This document shows positions 28,252-38,727 of a stretch of DNA of 64,000 bases, piece after piece. Position numbers and translations under genes: made by a program. Position 1 is the first letter of the stretch; every line of letters begins with the position of its first letter. Location: NCBI GenBank assembly GCA_000163995.1, contig CM000855.1, forward strand, positions 1,489,010 to 1,553,009, written 5' to 3'. The notes below the pieces were generated by a model. That model searched no databases, had not been told where the DNA came from, and worked only from the letters and a program-made list of their open reading frames with translations. This stretch comes from Campylobacter jejuni subsp. jejuni 414. GTDB taxonomy: Bacteria; Campylobacterota; Campylobacteria; Campylobacterales; Campylobacteraceae.

Positions 28252-28365
28252 ATGAAAGTGAGACCATCAGTTAAAAAGATGTGCGACAAGTGCAAAATAG
28301 TTCGCCGTAAAGGCGTGGTTCGCATTATTTGCGAAAATCCAAAACATAAACAAAGACAAGGATAA
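28252..28365 (+). CDS. rpmJ: Ribosomal protein L36
   Basis: A 37-residue large-subunit protein. The zinc ribbon ligands are visible in [10 protein letters not shown] (CxxC), [10 protein letters not shown] (Cys and His), so this is the zinc-binding C+ form. Strong AAGGAG lies upstream. It is followed after 2 nt by rpsM. Confidence 0.97.
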   Translation: MKVRPSVKKMCDKCKIVRRKGVVRIICENPKHKQRQG

Positions 28366-28367
28366 AC

Positions 28368-28733
28368 ATGGCTCGTATTGCAGGTGTGGATTTACCAAAG
28401 AAAAAAAGAATTGAGTATGGACTAACCTATATTTATGGTATAGGACTTTTTGCTTCAAGAAAAATTCTAGATAAAGTAGGAATTTCTTATGATAAAAGAG
28501 TTCATGAGTTAAGCGAAGATGAAGCAGCAGCTATCCGTAAGGAAATTCAAGAAAACTATATGGTTGAAGGGGATTTAAGAAAACAAGTTGCTATGGATAT
28601 TAAAGCACTTATGGATTTAGGAAGCTTTAGAGGCTTAAGACACAGAAAAGGCTTACCAGTTCGCGGACAAAAAACAAAAACAAACGCAAGGACTAGAAAA
28701 GGTAAGAGAAAAACTGTTGGTGCAAAATCATAA
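28368..28733 (+). CDS. rpsM: Ribosomal protein S13
   Basis: A 121-residue small-subunit head protein. It begins [26 protein letters not shown] and ends in the basic tail [17 protein letters not shown] that reaches the decoding region. Canonical length; RBS AAGGAT. Confidence 0.98.
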   Translation: MARIAGVDLPKKKRIEYGLTYIYGIGLFASRKILDKVGISYDKRVHELSEDEAAAIRKEIQENYMVEGDLRKQVAMDIKALMDLGSFRGLRHRKGLPVRGQKTKTNARTRKGKRKTVGAKS

Positions 28734-28742
28734 GGATAAATC

Positions 28743-29135
28743 ATGGCAAAAAGAAAAATCGTAAAGAAAAAAGTAGTTAAAAAAAATATAGCAAAAGGTA
28801 TTGTTTATATCAGCGCAACTTTTAACAATACTATGGTTACAGTAACTGATGAAATGGGAAATACTATCGCTTGGAGTAGTGCAGGTGGTTTAGGATTTAA
28901 AGGTTCTAAAAAATCAACTCCTTATGCAGCACAACAAGCAGTAGAGGACGCTTTAAATAAAGCAAAAGAACACGGAATTAAAGAAGTAGGCATTAAAGTG
29001 CAAGGACCAGGGAGCGGTAGAGAAACTGCTGTTAAGAGTGTAGGTGCTATAGAAGGAATCAAAGTAACTTTCTTAAAAGATATCACTCCATTAGCTCATA
29101 ATGGTTGCAGACCGCCTAAGCGTCGTCGTGTCTAA
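28743..29135 (+). CDS. rpsK: Ribosomal protein S11
   Basis: A 130-residue platform protein. Conserved [30 protein letters not shown] and the C-terminal [11 protein letters not shown] are present. Lysine-rich N-terminus. Nine nt after rpsM. Confidence 0.98.
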   Translation: MAKRKIVKKKVVKKNIAKGIVYISATFNNTMVTVTDEMGNTIAWSSAGGLGFKGSKKSTPYAAQQAVEDALNKAKEHGIKEVGIKVQGPGSGRETAVKSVGAIEGIKVTFLKDITPLAHNGCRPPKRRRV

Positions 29136-29162
29136 GATATAAGAAAAATTTAGGAGAATATT

Positions 29163-29789
29163 ATGGCAAGATATAGAGGACCAGTAGAAAAATTAGAAAG
29201 ACGCTTTGGTGTTAGCTTAGCATTAAAAGGAGAAAGAAGACTAGCTGGCAAAAGCGCACTAGATAAACGCCCTTATGCACCAGGACAACACGGAGCAAGA
29301 AAAGGTAAAATTAGTGAGTATGGACTTCAATTAAGAGAAAAACAAAAAGCTAAATTTATGTATGGAGTAAGCGAAAAGCAATTCCGTCGTTTATTTGCTG
29401 AAGCGGCAAGAAGAGAAGGAAATACAGGGGTATTACTTATCCAACTTTTAGAACAAAGATTAGATAATGTAGTATATAGAATGGGTTTTGCTACAACACG
29501 TCGTTTTGCAAGACAACTTGTAACACATGGACATGTTTTAGTAGATGGTAAAAGAGTGGACATTCCTAGCTTTAGAGTAAAAGCAGGTGCTAAAATCGAA
29601 ATCATTGAAAAAAGCAAAAACAACCCGCAGATAACAAGAGCTATCGAACTTACAGCACAAACTGGAATTGTTGCTTGGGTTGATGTTGAAAAAGATAAGA
29701 GATTTGGAATTTTCACAAGAAAACCTGAAAGAGAAGAAGTTGTCATTCCGGTTGAGGAAAGATTTATCGTTGAGCTTTACTCTAAATAA
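29163..29789 (+). CDS. rpsD: Ribosomal protein S4
   Basis: A 208-residue primary 16S rRNA-binding protein with an S4 domain ([41 protein letters not shown]). The N-terminal zinc-ligand cysteines of some S4 proteins are absent, so it is the C-minus form, which contrasts with the zinc-binding L36 in the same cluster. RBS TAGGAG. Confidence 0.98.
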   Translation: MARYRGPVEKLERRFGVSLALKGERRLAGKSALDKRPYAPGQHGARKGKISEYGLQLREKQKAKFMYGVSEKQFRRLFAEAARREGNTGVLLIQLLEQRLDNVVYRMGFATTRRFARQLVTHGHVLVDGKRVDIPSFRVKAGAKIEIIEKSKNNPQITRAIELTAQTGIVAWVDVEKDKRFGIFTRKPEREEVVIPVEERFIVELYSK

Positions 29790-29801
29790 TAGGGGTTAAA
29801 T

Positions 29802-30815
29802 ATGAGAAATATTACAACATCTGCTTATACGCCAACAGAATTTACAATAGAAAATATTAGTGATACTGTGGCTAAAATCAGTGCTTGGCCTTTTGAGATT
29901 GGCTATGGAATTACACTAGCCCATCCTTTACGCCGCTTGCTTTATACTAGCACCATAGGATACGCTCCAACTGCAATTCATATTGATGGCGTAGCTCATG
30001 AATTCGATAGTATGCGTGGTATGCTTGAAGATGTAGCACTTTTTATTATTAATCTAAAAAAACTACGCTTTAAAATTAAAGGCGATTCAAATAAAGAAAT
30101 AGTAGAATTTAATTTTAAAGGTTCAAAAGAAATTTATGGTAAAGATCTAAATAATGATCAAGTAGAAGTAGTAAATAAAGATGCCTATTTAGCAACAATC
30201 AATGAAGATACTGAACTTAAATTCACATTAATCATTGAAAAAGGTATCGGCTATGTTCCAAGTGAGGAAATCAAAGAACTTTTAAATGATCCTAAATTTA
30301 TAGCTTTAGATGCCTTTTTTACACCTGTAAGAGAAGCAACTTATGATATTGAAAAAGTTTTATTTGAAGATAATCCTGATTATGAAAAAGTAGTTTTAAC
30401 CGTAACAACTGATGGGCAAATCACTCCAAATGAAGCTTTTCAAAATGCTTTAGAAGCTATGTATAAACAACTATCAGTATTTGATAAAATCACTAATGTT
30501 AGAAGTGCAATTAAAAATCAAGCAACAAGCAATGAATTAGAAAATACTAAATTATTGCAAAACATCACAGATTTAAATTTAAGTGCTAGAAGTTACAATT
30601 GTCTTGAAAAAGCGGGGGTAGTTTACATAGGCGAACTTGCTTTAATGAGTGTAAGCGAACTTGCAGGACTTAAAAATTTAGGTAAAAAATCTCTTGATGA
30701 AATTAAAAACATTATGGAAAGCATAGGTTTTCCTGTAGGAACTTCTAAACTTAGTGATAACAAAGAAATACTTAAAAATAAGATCGTGGAATTAAAAGCA
30801 CAAAACGAAGGATAA
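29802..30815 (+). CDS. rpoA: RNA polymerase alpha subunit
   Basis: A 337-residue protein. The N-terminal assembly domain includes [33 protein letters not shown]; the C-terminal domain contains the helix-hairpin-helix region [36 protein letters not shown] that contacts UP elements and activators. Length is slightly above the E. coli protein (329). It lies 12 nt after rpsD and 3 nt before rplQ. Confidence 0.98.
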   Translation: MRNITTSAYTPTEFTIENISDTVAKISAWPFEIGYGITLAHPLRRLLYTSTIGYAPTAIHIDGVAHEFDSMRGMLEDVALFIINLKKLRFKIKGDSNKEIVEFNFKGSKEIYGKDLNNDQVEVVNKDAYLATINEDTELKFTLIIEKGIGYVPSEEIKELLNDPKFIALDAFFTPVREATYDIEKVLFEDNPDYEKVVLTVTTDGQITPNEAFQNALEAMYKQLSVFDKITNVRSAIKNQATSNELENTKLLQNITDLNLSARSYNCLEKAGVVYIGELALMSVSELAGLKNLGKKSLDEIKNIMESIGFPVGTSKLSDNKEILKNKIVELKAQNEG

Positions 30816-30818
30816 AGA

Positions 30819-31172
30819 ATGAGACATAAACATGGATATAGAAAACTTGGCAGAACTTCATCTCATCGTGCTGCCTTATTAAAAAATTTAACCATAGCTT
30901 TAGTAAATAGCGGAAAAATTGAAACTACACTACCAAAAGCTAAAGAACTAAGAGGCTATATAGAAAGATTGATTACAAGAGCAAGACTTGGAGATTTTAA
31001 CGCTCATAGGGCAGTTTTTGCTTCTTTACAAGATAAAAATGCTACTAATAAACTAGTAACTGAAATTGCTCCAAAATTCAAAGATCGCAATGGTGGATAT
31101 ACAAGAATCATCAAAACAAGAATTCGCCGTGGTGATGCTGCTGAAATGGCTTTTATCGAATTTGTAGCCTAA
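30819..31172 (+). CDS. rplQ: Ribosomal protein L17
   Basis: A 117-residue protein of the short L17 form. [23 protein letters not shown] and [10 protein letters not shown] are canonical. Last gene of the cluster; a hairpin follows 4 nt after the stop. Confidence 0.98.
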   Translation: MRHKHGYRKLGRTSSHRAALLKNLTIALVNSGKIETTLPKAKELRGYIERLITRARLGDFNAHRAVFASLQDKNATNKLVTEIAPKFKDRNGGYTRIIKTRIRRGDAAEMAFIEFVA

Positions 31173-31176
31173 TACA

Positions 31177-31198
31177 AATCCTAGCTTTTGCTAGGATT
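31177..31198 (+). terminator. Hairpin after rplQ
   Basis: AATCCTAGC-TTTT-GCTAGGATT is a perfect 9-bp stem with a 4-nt loop. The sequence after it (AACACTTC) is not T-rich, so termination may be partial or need Rho. Confidence 0.7.
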
Positions 31199-31309
31199 AA
31201 CACTTCAATTAAATATTTTAAAAATAAAAAGTTTTAAATAATTATTTTAAATAAAATTAAATTTATTTATTTTTCAAAACCCTTGCTAAAAATTCAACTA
31301 CTTATGCTA

Positions 31310-31318
31310 ATATAAGTT
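31310..31318 (+). promoter_or_regulatory. Candidate -10 of the his operon
   Basis: TATGCTAATATAAG lies 27 nt before hisG and can supply TAATAT or TATAAG as -10 with a TGC extension. No histidine-rich leader peptide or attenuator is visible in the 172-nt region upstream of hisG, which otherwise holds only AT-rich sequence. Confidence 0.45.
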
Positions 31319-31344
31319 TTTAATTTTAATTTCAAGGATATGTT

Positions 31345-32244
31345 ATGCAAGAAAACACTCGTTTACGTATTGCGATACAAAAATCAGGCAGACTTTCAAA
31401 AGAATCCATAGAACTTCTTTCAGAATGCGGTGTTAAAATGCATATCCATGAACAAAGTTTAATCGCTTTTTCTACAAATTTACCTATAGATATTTTACGT
31501 GTTAGAGATGATGATATACCAGGTCTTATATTTGATGGGGTTGTGGATTTGGGTATCATAGGAGAAAATGTTTTAGAAGAAAATGAACTTGAACGCCAAT
31601 CTTTAGGTGAAAATCCAAGCTATAAACTTTTAAAAAAACTTGATTTTGGTTTTTGTCGTCTTTCTCTTGCCTTGCCTCAAGAAAAGAAATTTCAAAGTTT
31701 GAAAGATTTTGAAGATTTAAGGATAGCTACTTCTTATCCTCAACTTTTAAAGCGTTTTATGAAAGAAAATGCTATTAATTATAAAAATTGTATGCTTACA
31801 GGTTCTGTTGAAGTAGCTCCTAGAGCAAATTTAGCTGATGCAATTTGTGATCTTGTTTCAAGTGGGGCAACTTTACAAGCAAATAATCTTAAAGAAGTTA
31901 AAGTGATTTATGAATCTCGCGCTTGTTTAATCCAAAAGGAAAATGCTTTAAGCAAAGAAAAGCAAGCTTTAGTGGATAAAATCATGTTGCGTGTTGCAGG
32001 AGTGATGCAAGCAAGAGAGTCTAAATACATTATGCTTCACGCTCCAAAAGAAAAACTTGATAAAATTCAAGCCTTACTTCCAGGGGCTGAAAGACCAACC
32101 ATTTTACCTTTGGCTCATGATGAAAAAAATGTAGCTTTACATATGGTGAGTAAAGAAAATCTTTTTTGGGAAACTATGGAAGCTTTAAAAGAAGAAGGTG
32201 CGAGTTCGATTTTAGTTTTACCTATAGAAAAAATGTTAAAGTGA
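31345..32244 (+). CDS. hisG: ATP phosphoribosyltransferase (long form)
   Basis: A 299-residue enzyme for the first histidine step, joining ATP and [36 protein letters not shown] and [25 protein letters not shown] (PRPP site region, around residues 154-178) are conserved. The C-terminal domain of about 80 residues is the allosteric histidine-binding ACT-like domain of the long form, so no HisZ is required. First gene of the operon; RBS AAGGAT. Confidence 0.97.
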   Translation: MQENTRLRIAIQKSGRLSKESIELLSECGVKMHIHEQSLIAFSTNLPIDILRVRDDDIPGLIFDGVVDLGIIGENVLEENELERQSLGENPSYKLLKKLDFGFCRLSLALPQEKKFQSLKDFEDLRIATSYPQLLKRFMKENAINYKNCMLTGSVEVAPRANLADAICDLVSSGATLQANNLKEVKVIYESRACLIQKENALSKEKQALVDKIMLRVAGVMQARESKYIMLHAPKEKLDKIQALLPGAERPTILPLAHDEKNVALHMVSKENLFWETMEALKEEGASSILVLPIEKMLK

Positions 32245-32250
32245 GTAAAA

Positions 32251-33537
32251 ATGCAAATTTTAGTATATGATAATTTAGATGAAAAACAAAAAAAAGAAGC
32301 GTTAAAACGCCCTGCTATAAGTGCAAAAGATGAAATTTCAAAGATAGTGAGTTCCATCATCAAAGAAGTGCAAGAAAAAGGTGATCAAGCTTTGATAGAA
32401 CAAGCTTTAAAATTTGATAAAGCTAAAATTTCAAATATTAAAATCACTCAAGAAGAAATCACTCAAGCAAGCAAGCATTTGGCTAAGGATTTGCAAGAAG
32501 CTATTTTGGTAGCTTATGAAAATATCAAAAAATTTCACGAAGCTCAAATCCCACATGAAATCGCTCTTGAAACCACAAAAGGTGTTAAATGTGAAATTCT
32601 AACACGCCCTATAGAAAAAGTAGGACTTTACATACCAGGAGGTTTAGCGCCTTTGTTTTCAACGGTTTTAATGCTTGCTATTCCTGCAAAAATTGCAGGT
32701 TGTGAAAAAATCGTTTTAGCTAGTCCTGCAAAAATCAACGACGCTGTGCTTTTTTGTGCTAAGCTTTGTGATGTTGATGAAATTTATCAAATGGGTGGTG
32801 CAGGAGCTATAGCAGCTTTAGCTTATGGTACACAAAGTGTTTTAAAAGTAGATAAAATTTTTGGTCCAGGAAATGCCTTTGTAACCGAAGCAAAACGCCA
32901 AGTAAGTAGTGATATAAATGGAGCTGCTATTGATATGCAAGCAGGGCCTAGTGAAGTTTTGGTTATCGCTGATGATTTAGCTAATGAAAAATTTGTAGCT
33001 AGTGATTTGCTTTCACAAGCTGAACATGGTGCGGATTCTCAAGTGATTTTAGTATGTTTGAGCGAAAGTTTTGCCAAAAAAGCAAGTGATGAAGTGCAAA
33101 AACAATTAGAACTTTTACCTCGCAAAGAACTTGCAAGCAAAAGTATCACTAATTCACGCATTATTATAGCTAAAGACTTAAATCAAGCCTTAGAAATTTC
33201 AAATCTTTATGCCCCTGAACATTTAATCATACAAACTCAAAATCCACGCGAACTTTTAAAAGGTGTAAAACACGCAGGATCAGTATTTTTAGGAGCTTAT
33301 TCTCCAGAGTCTATGGGGGATTACGCAAGTGGAACTAATCATGTTTTACCTACTTATGGGCTGACAAAAACGCATTCAAGCTTAGGTTTAGCAGATTTTA
33401 GCAAAAGAATAGCTGTGCAAGAACTAAGTAAAGAAGGCTTTTTGGCTTTAGGTAAAAGTGTTGAAATTTTGGCACAAAATGAGCATTTAGACGCACACAA
33501 AAATGCAGTGACTTTCCGCTTGGAGAGTTTAAAATGA
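32251..33537 (+). CDS. hisD: Histidinol dehydrogenase
   Basis: A 428-residue zinc enzyme performing the last two NAD-dependent oxidations of histidine synthesis. Conserved blocks: [66 protein letters not shown] with catalytic residues, and APEHLIIQT. It overlaps hisB by 4 nt. Full length. Confidence 0.97.
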   Translation: MQILVYDNLDEKQKKEALKRPAISAKDEISKIVSSIIKEVQEKGDQALIEQALKFDKAKISNIKITQEEITQASKHLAKDLQEAILVAYENIKKFHEAQIPHEIALETTKGVKCEILTRPIEKVGLYIPGGLAPLFSTVLMLAIPAKIAGCEKIVLASPAKINDAVLFCAKLCDVDEIYQMGGAGAIAALAYGTQSVLKVDKIFGPGNAFVTEAKRQVSSDINGAAIDMQAGPSEVLVIADDLANEKFVASDLLSQAEHGADSQVILVCLSESFAKKASDEVQKQLELLPRKELASKSITNSRIIIAKDLNQALEISNLYAPEHLIIQTQNPRELLKGVKHAGSVFLGAYSPESMGDYASGTNHVLPTYGLTKTHSSLGLADFSKRIAVQELSKEGFLALGKSVEILAQNEHLDAHKNAVTFRLESLK

Positions 33538-34592
33538 ATCAAAAAATCCTCTTTATAGATAGAGATGGTACTCTTATAGAAGAACCAAAAAGTGATTTTC
33601 AAATTGACACTCTTGAAAAGCTGCGTTTTGAAAAAGATGCTATCCCTGCACTTTTAAAACTGAAAAATTTCGGTTTTAAATTTGTAATGGTAAGCAATCA
33701 AGACGGTCTTGGAACACAAAGTTTTCCAAAAGAAAATTTTGAAATAGCCCATGAAAAGATGCTTGATATTTTACAAAGTTGCGGTATAGAATTTCAAGAT
33801 ATTTTTATTTGTCCGCATTTTGAAAATGAAAATTGTGCTTGTAGAAAACCTAAAACAGCTATGCTAGAAGAATATATCAAGCATGAACTTTATGATAAAG
33901 AACAAAGTTTTGTCATAGGTGATAGAGATAGTGATATGGTTTTAGCTTCAAATTTAGGTGTACATGGTTTAAAATATGGGGAACTTTCTTGGAAAGATAT
34001 AGAAAATGAAATTTTAAGTTCTTTTAGAAGTGCAAGCTATCAAAGAACTACTAAAGAAACAGATATAAAAGTAAAAGTGTGTTTAAATGGAGGTAAAATA
34101 GAGATTAAAACAGGTATTGATTTTTTTGATCATATGTTAGAACAAATCGCCGTACATGGAGGTATAGGGCTTGAAATTTCTTGTAAGGGAGATCTAGAAA
34201 TTGATGAACATCACAGTGTTGAAGATGTAGCCTTAGCACTTGGAGCTTGTATTAAAAAAGCCTTAGGGGATAAAATCGGTATAGCAAGATATGGCTTTGT
34301 TTTGCCTATGGATGAGTGTTTGGCAAGTTGTGCGATGGATTTTTGCAATCGTCCCCATTTAGTATATAAAGCCAAATTTAAAAAATCTCATTTGGGAGCT
34401 TTAAGCACGGAAATGATCGAACACTTTTTTTATTCTTTAAGCTATGCTATGGGTGTGAGTTTACATTTAAAAGTGAAAGGCAAAAATGATCATCATAAAG
34501 CCGAAGGACTTTTTAAAGCCTTTGCTAAAGCTTTAAAAATGGCAGTGAAAATAGAAAGTGAAAATTTAGCCAGCTCTAAAGGAGTGATATGA
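33534..34592 (+). CDS. hisB: Bifunctional histidinol-phosphatase / imidazoleglycerol-phosphate dehydratase
   Basis: A 352-residue fusion. The N-terminal HAD phosphatase has the nucleophile motif DRDGTLIEE and zinc-ligand cysteines in [15 protein letters not shown]; the C-terminal dehydratase (from about residue 165) has the manganese motifs [14 protein letters not shown] and [11 protein letters not shown]. The gene ends KGVI then TGA, and this end (AAGGAGTGATATGA) carries the ribosome site and ATGA overlap for the next gene. In this strain the next gene is the restriction endonuclease; in a plain his operon it would be hisH. Confidence 0.97.
   Translation: MNQKILFIDRDGTLIEEPKSDFQIDTLEKLRFEKDAIPALLKLKNFGFKFVMVSNQDGLGTQSFPKENFEIAHEKMLDILQSCGIEFQDIFICPHFENENCACRKPKTAMLEEYIKHELYDKEQSFVIGDRDSDMVLASNLGVHGLKYGELSWKDIENEILSSFRSASYQRTTKETDIKVKVCLNGGKIEIKTGIDFFDHMLEQIAVHGGIGLEISCKGDLEIDEHHSVEDVALALGACIKKALGDKIGIARYGFVLPMDECLASCAMDFCNRPHLVYKAKFKKSHLGALSTEMIEHFFYSLSYAMGVSLHLKVKGKNDHHKAEGLFKAFAKALKMAVKIESENLASSKGVI
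34579..34592 (+). repeat. Left copy of the direct repeat flanking the R-M cassette
   Basis: AAGGAGTGATATGA spans the hisB 3' end, ribosome site and the overlapping start of the endonuclease gene. The right copy at 36458-36471 differs at one base. Confidence 0.85.
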
Positions 34593-35389
34593 CTTATCAA
34601 AATTTTAAAAATAAACTTGATACAAAAATTTTTGGTGAAGATTTAAATTATGAAATTCTACTTACAGTGCTAAATAACCCTAAACGCTATATAGGATTAT
34701 TTAGGATTACAAATGCTAAAACAAAACTAATACAAAATATAACTCAAAGTTGTGAAATTAAATTTGGTGATTTTATAGAAGAGATTTTAAGTGAATATAT
34801 TATTGAAATGGGATATAAAGCATTAGATAAAAATATAGGATTTGATGAAGAAAATAATAAACTTAATGCCGATCAAGTTTTCAATGATGAACATAATATT
34901 TACCTTATTGAACAAAAAATTAGAGATGATCATGATAGTACAAAAAAACGAGGACAATATGCAAATTTAATTAAAAAAATCAAAGCTTTAAAACAAAAAT
35001 TCTCGAATTATCGCATTATTGCTTGTATGTGGTTTAGTGATGATAGTTTAAAGAAAAATAAAAAATTTTATGAAGAACAAATTAACAACAATACAGATGA
35101 AAAAGTTGACATTTTTATTTTCTATGGAAAAGAATTGTTTGAAAATCTTTTTCAAAGAATAGATATTTACAATGAACTTATTTCACATCTTAAGAAAAAC
35201 AAACAAGAAAGAAGTAAGGATATTTTAAATGTTCCAGATTTTGATATAAGCGAAGAAATAAAAAATGCACTTTTAAAAACTAAGAAAAATTACCCAAAAT
35301 TAATACAAAAGCTACTTTCCGACAAAGAAGAATTTGTAGAACTTAGAAAAGAACTTTTTCCAACAGGTAAAAATTTAAAAGGTTTATAA
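34589..35389 (+). CDS. Type II restriction endonuclease, HinfI-like (predicted GANTC)
   Basis: A 266-residue protein, close to R.HinfI in length (about 262). A PD-(D/E)XK-type active site is readable: Asp95 in NADQVF, then Glu108-Gln-Lys110 in [20 protein letters not shown], a pattern shared by HinfI-type nucleases. Beta-strand-like IACMWFS and VDIFIFYG follow in the core. No membrane or signal sequence. The start overlaps the hisB stop as ATGA and 2 nt separate it from the methyltransferase gene. Target specificity is inferred from the partner methyltransferase and was not tested. It appears more AT-rich than the his genes, consistent with acquisition. Confidence 0.8.
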   Translation: MTYQNFKNKLDTKIFGEDLNYEILLTVLNNPKRYIGLFRITNAKTKLIQNITQSCEIKFGDFIEEILSEYIIEMGYKALDKNIGFDEENNKLNADQVFNDEHNIYLIEQKIRDDHDSTKKRGQYANLIKKIKALKQKFSNYRIIACMWFSDDSLKKNKKFYEEQINNNTDEKVDIFIFYGKELFENLFQRIDIYNELISHLKKNKQERSKDILNVPDFDISEEIKNALLKTKKNYPKLIQKLLSDKEEFVELRKELFPTGKNLKGL

Positions 35390-35391
35390 TA

Positions 35392-36471
35392 ATGCAAAAA
35401 GATATTATTTTTCAAGGTAATTGTTTAGAAATTTTAAAAACCATTCCGGATAAAAGCATTGATTTGATTTTTGCAGATCCACCTTATTTTATGCAAACAC
35501 AAGGTGAACTTTTAAGAACCAATGGTGAAGTTTTTAGTGGTGTAAATGATGATTGGGATAAATTTGAATCTTTAAAAGCCTATGATGATTTTTGTAAAAT
35601 TTGGCTTAGCGAATGTAGACGAATTTTAAAAGACGATGCAAGTATTTGGGTTATAGGATCTTTTCAAAATATTTTTAGACTAGGATATATAATGCAAGAT
35701 TTGGGCTTTTGGATTCTAAATGATATTATTTGGAACAAACCAAACCCTGTTCCAAATTTTAAAGGGACAAGATTTTGCAATTCCCATGAAACTCTTATTT
35801 GGTGTTCTAAACATAAAAATTCAAAATATACTTTTAATTATAAAACTATGAAATTTTTAAATAATAACAAACAAGAAAAGTCAATTTGGAATATAGGAAT
35901 CTGCATAGGGAATGAAAGATTAAAAGGAATAGATGGTAAAAAAATTCACTCTACTCAAAAACCTGAAATTTTGCTTGAAAAAATAATCTTATCAAGTACA
36001 AAAAAAGGGGATTTAATTTTAGATCCTTTTTTTGGCACAGGAACTACAGGAGCTATTGCTAAAAAATTAGGGAGATATTATATAGGTATAGAGCAAGAGA
36101 AATTTTATGTTAAAATAGCAGAATCTCGAATTAGACAAATAAATATAATTGACAATGAAATTACCAGAAACGAACTCGAAACAAAACCCCCAAAAGTAAG
36201 CTTAGAAGAGCTTTTGAATGCTGGATTTTTAAGTGAAAATGAAAAATTCTATGATAAAAATAAAAATTATATTTGTTATTTAGTTAATGGTAATAAAGTA
36301 AGCGATGAGAACGAAATTTTAAGCATACATAAAATGGCAGCAAAATATTTAAACAAAGAAAATCATAATGGCTGGAGTTATTTTTATATTTTTAAGAATG
36401 AAAATTTTATAAGTATCGATTCTTTAAGATATGAGTATAAAAATTTTATAAATCTTGAAGGAGTAATATGA
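35392..36471 (+). CDS. Adenine-N6 DNA methyltransferase, HinfI/CcrM type (predicted GANTC)
   Basis: A 359-residue beta-class methyltransferase. Catalytic motif IV DPPY is at residues 29-32, followed by the group-specific NGEVFSGVNDDWDKFESL, HSTQKP near residue 186 and the SAM motif DPFFGTGTTG at 211-220. The N-terminal 250 residues closely resemble CcrM and M.HinfI, which methylate GANTC. The C-terminal 100 residues fit the RAMA-type domain found in this subgroup. It protects against the upstream nuclease. Its stop overlaps hisH as ATGA. No promoter is seen in the cassette. Confidence 0.88.
   Translation: MQKDIIFQGNCLEILKTIPDKSIDLIFADPPYFMQTQGELLRTNGEVFSGVNDDWDKFESLKAYDDFCKIWLSECRRILKDDASIWVIGSFQNIFRLGYIMQDLGFWILNDIIWNKPNPVPNFKGTRFCNSHETLIWCSKHKNSKYTFNYKTMKFLNNNKQEKSIWNIGICIGNERLKGIDGKKIHSTQKPEILLEKIILSSTKKGDLILDPFFGTGTTGAIAKKLGRYYIGIEQEKFYVKIAESRIRQINIIDNEITRNELETKPPKVSLEELLNAGFLSENEKFYDKNKNYICYLVNGNKVSDENEILSIHKMAAKYLNKENHNGWSYFYIFKNENFISIDSLRYEYKNFINLEGVI
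36458..36471 (+). repeat. Right copy of the direct repeat flanking the R-M cassette
   Basis: AAGGAGTAATATGA spans the methyltransferase 3' end and the hisH start; 13 of 14 bases match the left copy. Both copies end the upstream protein in Gly-Val-Ile-stop. Confidence 0.85.
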
Positions 36472-37055
36472 AAATCATCATCATTGATACAGCCTGTGCG
36501 AATTTAGCATCTTTAAAATTTTGCCTTGATAGATTAGGTTTTAATGCGACTATCAGCAGGGATTTAAAAGAGCTTGAAAATGCGGATAAGCTTTTTTTAC
36601 CTGGAGTAGGTACTGCAAAAGAAGCGATGAAAAATTTAGAACAATTTAATCTTATTGATTTTATCAAAAATACTAAAAAACCTTTGCTTGGTATTTGTTT
36701 AGGTATGCAAATTTTAGGAAAATTTTCCGAAGAATTAAATCAAGAAACTTTAAAACTCATAGATTTTACAACGCAAAAATTTAAAGTCAAAAAAGGCTTT
36801 ACTTTTCCACATATGGGATGGAACCAAATTTATAGTTCCCATGCTTTATTTAAAGGTTTAGAAGGGGCTTATTTTTATTTTGTACATAGTTATTATGTAG
36901 AACTTGGAGAATATACTATTGCAGATTGCGAGTATTCACAAAAATTTAGCGCCAGCATAATGAAGGATAATTTTTACGGGGTGCAATTTCACCCTGAAAG
37001 AAGTAGCGAAGCCGGAGAAATTTTAATTTCAAATTTTATTAAGGATATAGGATGA
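36468..37055 (+). CDS. hisH: Imidazole glycerol phosphate synthase, glutamine amidotransferase subunit
   Basis: A 195-residue class I glutamine amidotransferase. The nucleophile is in [11 protein letters not shown] (around residue 76) and the His-Glu pair in [10 protein letters not shown]. With HisF it makes IGP and AICAR. It overlaps the methyltransferase stop and the hisA start by 4 nt each. Confidence 0.96.
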   Translation: MKIIIIDTACANLASLKFCLDRLGFNATISRDLKELENADKLFLPGVGTAKEAMKNLEQFNLIDFIKNTKKPLLGICLGMQILGKFSEELNQETLKLIDFTTQKFKVKKGFTFPHMGWNQIYSSHALFKGLEGAYFYFVHSYYVELGEYTIADCEYSQKFSASIMKDNFYGVQFHPERSSEAGEILISNFIKDIG

Positions 37056-37783
37056 CTCAAATCATACCCGCACTTGATCTCATAGATGGCGAAGTAGTAC
37101 GTCTTGTAAAAGGGGATTATAAACAAAAAAAAGTATACAGATACAATCCTTTAGAAAAATTTAAAGAATACGAAAAAGCAGGTGCAAAAGAACTTCATCT
37201 TGTAGATCTTACAGGTGCAAAAGATACTAGTAAAAGACAACTTGCTTTGATAGAAAAATTAGCTAAAGAAGTAAGTGTAAATTTGCAAGTAGGTGGAGGA
37301 ATACGCTCTAAAGAAGAGATTAAAGCTTTGCTTGATTGTGGAGTAAAACGAGTGGTCATAGGATCTATGGCGATTAAGAATGCTGCTTTATGTCTTGAAA
37401 TTTTAAAAGAATTTGGTAATGAAGCTATAGTTTTGGCTTTAGATACGATTTTAAAAGAAGATTATGTTGTGGCTGTAAATGCTTGGCAAGAAGCAAGCGA
37501 TAAAAAGCTTATGGAAGTTTTAGACTTTTATAGCAATAAAGGCTTAAAACATATACTTTGCACCGATATTTCAAAAGATGGCACCATGCAAGGAGTAAAT
37601 GTAAGGCTTTATAAACTTATTCATGAAATTTTTCCTCATATTTGTATTCAAGCCAGTGGCGGAGTAGCGAGTTTAGAAGACCTTAAAAACTTAAAAGGAA
37701 TTTGTAGCGGAGTTATCGTAGGAAAAGCTTTACTTGATGGAGTTTTTAGCGTAGAAGAAGGGATAAGATGTCTAACAAATTAA
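37052..37783 (+). CDS. hisA: ProFAR isomerase HisA
   Basis: A 243-residue (beta-alpha)8 barrel. The catalytic Asp near the N-terminus ([14 protein letters not shown]) and the second Asp ([12 protein letters not shown]) are present, with phosphate-binding QVGGGIRS and ASGGVAS. It overlaps the following gene by 16 nt. Confidence 0.97.
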   Translation: MTQIIPALDLIDGEVVRLVKGDYKQKKVYRYNPLEKFKEYEKAGAKELHLVDLTGAKDTSKRQLALIEKLAKEVSVNLQVGGGIRSKEEIKALLDCGVKRVVIGSMAIKNAALCLEILKEFGNEAIVLALDTILKEDYVVAVNAWQEASDKKLMEVLDFYSNKGLKHILCTDISKDGTMQGVNVRLYKLIHEIFPHICIQASGGVASLEDLKNLKGICSGVIVGKALLDGVFSVEEGIRCLTN

Positions 37784-38727
37784 GTTACAAAGAACTTGCT
37801 TTAGAAATTTTAAAACAAAGTGATAAACCTTTAAGTGTCAATGAAATTTGGCAAAAAGCTCTTGATAAAGGCTTAGATAAAAAACTTTCTAGCATAGGAC
37901 AAACTCCAATTGCTACTTTAGGAGCTAGGATATATGTAGATATAAAAGAATTACAACACAATTCTTTATTTATCAAAGTTTCTCAAAAACCTAGAACATT
38001 TTGGTTGAAAGAAAAGGAAAATGAAGTTTTAAAGCTTGACAATAAAAATGAAATTACCAACGAAAAACAAGAAAAAAACAAATTTCATGAAAGAGATTTA
38101 CACCCTCTACTTGTAAAATTTTTATATGAAAATTTAGATTTTAATTTAAATTGCAAAACAATTTACCATGAACAAAGCAAAAAGGGTAAAGGCGGGGAAG
38201 ATAAATGGAATTATCCTGATATTGTAGGGGTTTATTTTCCTTATGATGACTATGAAAAAGAAACCATAACACTTTTAGAAAATATCAAACAAAATAGCTA
38301 TAAACTTTTTTCTTTTGAACTTAAAATTGCTTTAAATTTTTCAAATTTAAAAGAATGCTATTTTCAAGCTGTAAGTAATTTTAGCTGGGCAAATGAAGGC
38401 TATTTGGTTGTTTTAAAAAAAATCGATAGTGAAGTTTTAAGCGAGTTAAGACGCTTAAATCAAAGTTTTGGCATAGGGGTGATCAAACTTGAAAGCAATG
38501 ATCTTTTAAATTCAAAAATCATTCTTAGTGCGAAAGAAAAAGAACTTGATATTCAAACCCTAAATATGCTAATTAATAAAAATCCAAATTTTAAAGAATT
38601 TATTGATGATATAAACAAACAAATTAAAGTGGGTAAAGAAGCAAAAATTCAAGCTAATTTTGATGAAATTAAAAGTGATGAAGAAATGGAAAAATATCTT
38701 AAAGAAAAATGTATTTTGGAGAAATAA
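37768..38727 (+). CDS. HARE-HTH protein with a PD-(D/E)XK-like C-terminal domain (Cj1602 type)
   Basis: A 319-residue protein of unknown function in the his operon. Residues 3-80 ([30 protein letters not shown] and on to PRTFWLKE) fit the HARE-HTH winged-helix domain, which in bacteria is often fused to restriction enzymes or nucleases and is proposed to sense DNA modification. After a charged linker, residues 105-300 contain Pro150-Asp151 and, 32 residues on, Glu184-Leu-Lys186 (FSFELKIAL), a pattern of the PD-(D/E)XK nuclease fold. A similar gene is present at this place in the reference strain. The nuclease assignment is inference. Confidence 0.75.
   Translation: MSNKLSYKELALEILKQSDKPLSVNEIWQKALDKGLDKKLSSIGQTPIATLGARIYVDIKELQHNSLFIKVSQKPRTFWLKEKENEVLKLDNKNEITNEKQEKNKFHERDLHPLLVKFLYENLDFNLNCKTIYHEQSKKGKGGEDKWNYPDIVGVYFPYDDYEKETITLLENIKQNSYKLFSFELKIALNFSNLKECYFQAVSNFSWANEGYLVVLKKIDSEVLSELRRLNQSFGIGVIKLESNDLLNSKIILSAKEKELDIQTLNMLINKNPNFKEFIDDINKQIKVGKEAKIQANFDEIKSDEEMEKYLKEKCILEK

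Noticed and set aside
29327-29746. 139-codon minus-strand frame inside rpsD
   Set aside because: Shadow of a conserved ribosomal protein gene; no family features.
31201-31344. Histidine attenuator leader before hisG
   Set aside because: No short frame with a run of His codons and no competing hairpins are visible.
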